Both the position numbers and the translations under genes were made by a program. The notes beneath the pieces are model-generated. The model saw nothing but the letters and a program-made list of their open reading frames with translations. It did no database searches and was not told the DNA's origin. A stretch of DNA of 64,000 bases from Ignisphaera sp. GTDB taxonomy: Archaea > Thermoproteota > Thermoprotei_A > Sulfolobales > Ignisphaeraceae. Within the stretch, counting starts at the first letter, position 1. Each line of letters opens with the position of its first letter. Location: assembly GCA_038735125.1 (NCBI GenBank), contig JAVYNU010000006.1:1-64000 (forward strand). The letters run 5' to 3'. Shown here one piece after another: positions 60,582 through 64,000 of this stretch.

Positions 60582-61383
60582 TTTTCACTAAGTAGAAAGA
60601 TGCTAGCATTATATATGGCATTAGATATGTAAGATCAATGCCCTTCTTTCTCATCTCCAAATCTATTTTTATGAGGTTAGCGAAAACTGTTTTATCAAAG
60701 TCTATTCCAGTTGGGATGTCGTCTTTCGCAAGCTCTATGAATATTTTTGATAAGATATTATTAATGCTTTGAAGAGATTTGAAGAGGTTGTCTGCCATTG
60801 TTAAAACGTTCAAGATTCTTTGTAGTGATATAAAGAATGCAAAGCCTTTGTTATATCTTGATATAATTGAAAACATCTGACCCAAGCTTAGATCCTCAGT
60901 AAGTACCCTCCTCTCTGTAAGTTCACTCGCATCAATAATTTTGCGAAACTCTCCACCTACATTATTAAATATCTTAAGCAATTCCACGGTTTCTTGGGAT
61001 GGAGTTAAATTTAAAGCATTGAAAACTTTTTTAACTGCTTCATGAAACTCTTTTTCTATTTTGTTAGAAAGATAGGCATCTATGTACAAAATAATTGTTG
61101 ATGATATCACAACTGGTATTGGAATGTTGTATCCCAGCTCCTTTAAAAGAAGCATTATATTCCTCGTGATCATCTTGCCTATTTCTAGCTCCCTTATAGT
61201 TCTCCTCCCAGACCTGAGCTCAGCAACAATATTGTATACAATCTCATGAGATGTTGTAGCTGGCAATATCGAAGAAAGAACACATAACTCAAAATCATCT
61301 GAGAGGCTATACCTGTGAGGAGCTGATATCTTGGGGTAGCTGTTGCACGCATAAAACAGTGCTTTGATAACCTCCGTTATCAT
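60571..61383 (-). CDS. CitG-like protein with altered active-site motif
   Basis: A 270-aa mostly helical protein. The N-terminal segment ALFYACNSYPKISAPHRYSLSDDFELCVLSSILP recalls the triphosphoribosyl-dephospho-CoA synthase (CitG) family, where SAYPKPGNVHR.RDF.D..FE.FLASA is usual. The Lys-Pro-Gly-Asn motif is replaced by KISAPH, so the known CitG activity is doubtful. Divergent from the DUF1614-like/ATP-grasp gene pair, 77 bases apart. Archaeal CitG-like proteins without citrate lyase are of unknown role; the assignment is by weak pattern only. Confidence 0.45.
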   Translation of the reverse strand: MITEVIKALFYACNSYPKISAPHRYSLSDDFELCVLSSILPATTSHEIVYNIVAELRSGRRTIRELEIGKMITRNIMLLLKELGYNIPIPVVISSTIILYIDAYLSNKIEKEFHEAVKKVFNALNLTPSQETVELLKIFNNVGGEFRKIIDASELTERRVLTEDLSLGQMFSIISRYNKGFAFFISLQRILNVLTMADNLFKSLQSINNILSKIFIELAKDDIPTGIDFDKTVFANLIKIDLEMRKKGIDLTYLMPYIMLASFYLVKTKL

Positions 61384-61460
61384 CTTTTCATTACCTTGAG
61401 ATAAACAGTCTCACAACTTAATTTATTTGCTTTAATCAAATGCATTAAGAGGTGATTCTA

Positions 61461-62075
61461 TTGAATACAAAAATCCATGTTCTATTTATAGCAACTATAA
61501 TTGTCTATAGCTTTGCAGTATTGAAAGATATATCAATAGCTATAGCAGTGCTGATAGTAGTTCTTAGCATAGATTTTATTAGATTAAAAGCTTCTAAGAA
61601 TGCTGTTAGTTTGATTGTTAGAAGAATAGCGTTAGATCTAAGAGGGGCTGTGGTTCCTCTGGTAACATCAACATTGATGGCTCTATGGAGTTTCCAAAGT
61701 ATAGACTATTTATCACTATTTTTTCTAATTAGCTTGGCTATAGCATTATCATCATTAAATACCATAATAACTAGCAAATTTTTTGCCATAAATATTCTAA
61801 GATATGTGATGCCATATTTTATATTGACATCATTTCTGTATGGTGGTAGTGAATTCTATCCTCATGTACTTCCATTAGTTACGCAGTTAGGCATAATAAT
61901 AGGATCTGATATTCTACATGGTGTTTATTTTACCAATGAAATGAGAGCAAAGATGTTGATTATTGGCGGTGCTGGCGAATATGATGCAATATATGTTTCA
62001 ACCATAGCGATAGAATGGCTAGAGATATTTTGTAAATCTTTAACAACACTTATATGTCTTACAAAAAGTGTTTAG
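61461..62075 (+). CDS. DUF1614-like membrane protein
   Basis: About 204 aa with six or seven short membrane helices and a terminal hydrophilic loop containing MLIIGGAGEYDAIYVSTIAIEWLE, which matches the Gly-Gly-Ala-Gly-x-Asp signature I associate with the archaeal DUF1614 family. The TTG at 61461 is preferred because a perfect GGTGAT Shine-Dalgarno (61451-61456) lies 4 bases before it; a GTG at 61452 would place the site inside the gene. It is followed 16 bases later by the ATP-grasp ligase. Confidence 0.55.
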   Translation: MNTKIHVLFIATIIVYSFAVLKDISIAIAVLIVVLSIDFIRLKASKNAVSLIVRRIALDLRGAVVPLVTSTLMALWSFQSIDYLSLFFLISLAIALSSLNTIITSKFFAINILRYVMPYFILTSFLYGGSEFYPHVLPLVTQLGIIIGSDILHGVYFTNEMRAKMLIIGGAGEYDAIYVSTIAIEWLEIFCKSLTTLICLTKSV

Positions 62076-62091
62076 TGAAAGACTTAGGACA

Positions 62092-62997
62092 ATGATGATT
62101 AGTATGAAGGTAGGTGTTGTAGCAGATAAACCCATACCCCCCTGGAGTGTTAGACAAATAATGTTAGCAATAGAGGAGTTAGGTGGTGAAGCTACGTATA
62201 TAAGACCATCAGATATAACATCATTTATTGGTGGGATCCATGAAATAGTTTATACAAGCTCTTTGAAACCTGTTGACTTTGATGCTGTTATCCTACGTGA
62301 TTTAGGTGTTGCAACAACTGTTGAAACATATCTTCGAAGAGTTGACCTATTCAAACATGTGGAGCTTACAGGTATACCAGTTGTGAATCCAGTTGAGTCA
62401 TATGTGACAGCAAGAGACAAATATCTAAGCCTATGCCTGCTCAGTAGGGCTGGGATACCAGTTCCAAAGACTATTGTTGTAGAAGATCACTACACGGCAA
62501 TCAAGGCTGTTGAAACACTTTCTAAAGCTGTTATAAAACCTCTTATAGGCAGTCTCGGTTTTGGGGTTATAAAGGTTGATAATCCGGATCTTGCATATAC
62601 CATAGGAAAGACTCTTGCACAGATAAAACAGCCTATATATGTTCAAGAGTTTATCGAGAAGCCTAGCAGGGACATCAGGGTGCTGGTTGTTGGTAATGAC
62701 GTTGTTACTGCTTACTATAGAATACAAACTGACCCCAAGAATTGGAAGACAAACATAGCGCAAGGAGCCATTGCAAAACCTATTGAGAAACTTGATAGAG
62801 AGCTGGAGGAATATTCATTTAAAATCTTAGATGTTTTAAAGCTTCACTATGCAGGCATAGACTTTGGAGAAACGAAGGAGGGTTACGTAGTTTTTGAAGT
62901 TAATGCATCGCCCCAGTGGAGAGGAATACAAAAGGTTACAGGTATTAACCCAGCGAAAAATATAGCAAGGTATGTATTGCAACTTGCTAGAAAATGA
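62092..62997 (+). CDS. ATP-grasp ligase of the RimK family
   Basis: A ligase of about 300 aa that forms an amide bond between a carboxylate and an amino acid using ATP. ATP-grasp features: AVIKPLIGSLGFGVIKV, VQEFIEKPSRDIRVLVVG, TNIAQGAIAKPIEKLDRELEEYSFKILDVLKLHYAGIDFGETKEGYVVFEVNASPQWRGIQKVTGIN. The DIRV and EVNASPQWRG segments are typical of RimK, LysX and the pterin/F420 glutamate ligases MptN and CofF. Substrate unresolved. The stop codon lies within the C box of the sRNA at 62994. Confidence 0.85.
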   Translation: MMISMKVGVVADKPIPPWSVRQIMLAIEELGGEATYIRPSDITSFIGGIHEIVYTSSLKPVDFDAVILRDLGVATTVETYLRRVDLFKHVELTGIPVVNPVESYVTARDKYLSLCLLSRAGIPVPKTIVVEDHYTAIKAVETLSKAVIKPLIGSLGFGVIKVDNPDLAYTIGKTLAQIKQPIYVQEFIEKPSRDIRVLVVGNDVVTAYYRIQTDPKNWKTNIAQGAIAKPIEKLDRELEEYSFKILDVLKLHYAGIDFGETKEGYVVFEVNASPQWRGIQKVTGINPAKNIARYVLQLARK

Positions 62998-63049
62998 TGA
63001 TAAGCAAACCATCTGAGGTCGGATGTATGATGATAAGCTCTCGCACTGA
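62994..63049 (+). ncRNA. C/D-box guide sRNA overlapping the ATP-grasp stop codon
   Basis: C box ATGATGA (62994-63000), 12-nt guide TAAGCAAACCAT, D' box CTGA (63013-63016), 10-nt spacer, C' box ATGATGA (63027-63033), 12-nt guide TAAGCTCTCGCA, D box CTGA (63046-63049). Every box is consensus. The TGA at 62995-62997 is both the stop codon of the upstream gene and part of the C box, so the sRNA must be processed from the mRNA or transcribed from a promoter inside the gene. Confidence 0.85.
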
Positions 63050-63117
63050 GTAAGTAATGCATTTTCTTTTTTACGCAATTTCTATGCAAAAATATTTTGT
63101 ATGTAGCAACTACACCC

Positions 63118-63432
63118 TCACTCTTCTTCTATGAACACTATGTTCTCCGGTTTAAAACCAAACTCTTCAATCAATATTTTTTTCAACCTTGATCTATGAT
63201 CGCCTTGAATCTCTATTCTACCGTTCTTAATAGTTCCCCCAGCAGCCAATTTTGTTTTCAAGTAAGAGGCTAGCTTTTTCAAATCAAATGCTTTTTCATC
63301 AATCCCTTCAACAACTGTGACAACCTTACCCATCTTTCTATGTTCCAGCTTGATTTTGATTACTTGTGATTCCATTTCTAACTGTGTGCATAGCTCTGGT
63401 GGTAGTCCCATACACTCTAATTCTGATTTCAT
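63118..63432 (-). CDS. sui1: Translation initiation factor SUI1 (aIF1)
   Basis: Archaeal eIF1 homologue, 104 aa, that monitors start-codon choice on the small subunit. [57 protein letters not shown] and the C-terminal [12 protein letters not shown] are diagnostic. The ATG start on the minus strand diverges from the rpoP gene with 91 bases between. Confidence 0.94.
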   Translation of the reverse strand: MKSELECMGLPPELCTQLEMESQVIKIKLEHRKMGKVVTVVEGIDEKAFDLKKLASYLKTKLAAGGTIKNGRIEIQGDHRSRLKKILIEEFGFKPENIVFIEEE

Positions 63433-63523
63433 TTGTTTACATGCCCAAAAAGGTCTTTGTACAGAAGAGTTTAAAAGTTTACTTCGTGCAGACTCTGTTT
63501 AAGTACATGCTAGGCGTCTGCCC

Positions 63524-63670
63524 ATGGTCAAGTATATATGTATACGATGCAGAAGAGAATTTGATGAATCTCAACTAACAGTTATGATGACTATAAGATG
63601 CCCTTATTGCGGATATAGGGTTATAGCTAAGGCCAGAAGTGGCGAAGTAAAGACTATTAGGGCTATCTAG
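63524..63670 (+). CDS. rpoP: DNA-directed RNA polymerase subunit P (Rpo12)
   Basis: A 48-aa zinc subunit of archaeal RNA polymerase, too short for routine ORF lists. The translation begins MVKYICIRCRREFDESQLTV, then RCPYCGYRVIAKARSGEVKTIRAI. The two zinc cysteine pairs CIRC and CPYC are present. It is flanked by sui1 and TFB, a group of basic transcription-initiation and translation genes. ATG at 63524. Confidence 0.93.
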   Translation: MVKYICIRCRREFDESQLTVMMTIRCPYCGYRVIAKARSGEVKTIRAI

Positions 63671-63748
63671 CCAATAAAATTATATGAGCCTTGATGACTT
63701 GGTCAAGACAACAATTACATGTACTTGCAATACAAAGATGCCAAGTTG

Positions 63749-64000
63749 CTAATACTTTTTACCGCCCTTAAGCTCTTCACTACTCAATACACTGATGAGC
63801 TCTTTGTATCTATTTCTTACAGTAACCTCTGTAACGCCTGCAGCCATTGCCACTTCTTTCTGCGTTCTTCTCTCATCGTTTAAGAGCGCTGCTATGTAAA
63901 CAGCTGCTGCTGCAACACCTGCTGGGTCTCTACCAGCTGTGACCCCGCGTTCCCTAGCTTTCTGAATGATTTCGATAGCTGTTTTTACTGTTGCCCCGCT
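63749..64000 (-). CDS. tfb: Transcription initiation factor TFB, C-terminal part (cut by window edge)
   Basis: The last 83 residues of TFB, which recruits RNA polymerase to TATA-TBP. Minus-strand translation of the window end reads [20 protein letters not shown] followed by [20 protein letters not shown], then [20 protein letters not shown] and [12 protein letters not shown]. This is the second cyclin repeat, ending with the BRE-contacting helix-turn-helix ([21 protein letters not shown]). The stop is TAG at 63749-63751; the gene continues beyond base 64000. Confidence 0.93.
   Translation of the reverse strand, partial: SGATVKTAIEIIQKARERGVTAGRDPAGVAAAAVYIAALLNDERRTQKEVAMAAGVTEVTVRNRYKELISVLSSEELKGGKKY

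Overview
The window comes from an AT-rich chromosome of a hyperthermophilic crenarchaeon (Thermoproteota). The evidence is a thermosome, TFB, RNA polymerase subunit P, archaeal ribosomal proteins (L39e, L31e, L18Ae/LX, S19e, P0), Spt5/NusG, aIF6, archaeal FtsY and SecE, TIP49, a tetraether lipid synthase homologue, a protein disulfide oxidoreductase, C/D-box sRNAs and an intron-bearing tRNA. The gene set would fit a Desulfurococcales or Ignisphaera-like lineage, but I cannot fix the species. No IS element, prophage, CRISPR array or rRNA operon was seen; this is a core chromosomal segment with lineage-specific genes mixed in.

Layout. 1-3 kb: the 5' part of a thermosome gene (minus strand), preceded by an unrecognised three-gene operon whose last gene looks like a TtuA/Ncs6 tRNA-thiolation protein that has lost its ATP-binding loop. 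3-13 kb: class II ribonucleotide reductase, a TGT-like barrel protein, tetraether synthase, an AAA+ ATPase, a DegT-family aminotransferase and an M24 peptidase. 13-20 kb: small zinc-ribbon and membrane proteins, a THUMP protein paired with a tandem Sm-like protein, cysS, and nicotinate phosphoribosyltransferase. 20-30 kb: leuS, PDO, a short UDP-sugar-dehydrogenase-like protein, a SpeD-family decarboxylase, a lone Cas4-like nuclease and TIP49. 30-40 kb: a GT-C glycosyltransferase operon, Trm112, a hexose-phosphate mutase, DUF354, RNase HII, Mut7-C, AMMECR1 and dCTP deaminase.

40.8-48.2 kb is one long minus-strand translation/secretion cluster, transcribed Rpp21, YhbY, S19e, PDCD5, L39e, L31e, aIF6, LX, prefoldin alpha, FtsY, SecE, Spt5, L11, L1, P0. 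48.4-54.8 kb is a near-complete UMP biosynthesis cluster, transcribed pyrF, pyrE, pyrB, pyrI, pyrK, pyrC, pyrD plus an unknown gene. 55-64 kb holds a DtxR-type regulator, spermidine synthase, small zinc proteins, a CitG-like protein, a DUF1614-like membrane protein, an ATP-grasp ligase, SUI1, rpoP and TFB.

The least expected layer is RNA. Seven C/D-box sRNA genes can be read from complete C, D', C', D patterns with mostly 12-nt guides (18.4, 24.1, 26.9, 27.0, 28.3, 56.2 and 63.0 kb). Several sit within a few bases of a protein gene's stop codon and one shares its C box with a stop codon. One guide pairs with 11 nt of the tRNA-Thr encoded in this same window. The tRNA-Glu(CUC) gene has a 25-nt intron in the variable loop with a convincing bulge-helix-bulge. 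Translation starts are mixed: many genes use GTG or TTG behind a GGTG-type Shine-Dalgarno, others look leaderless.
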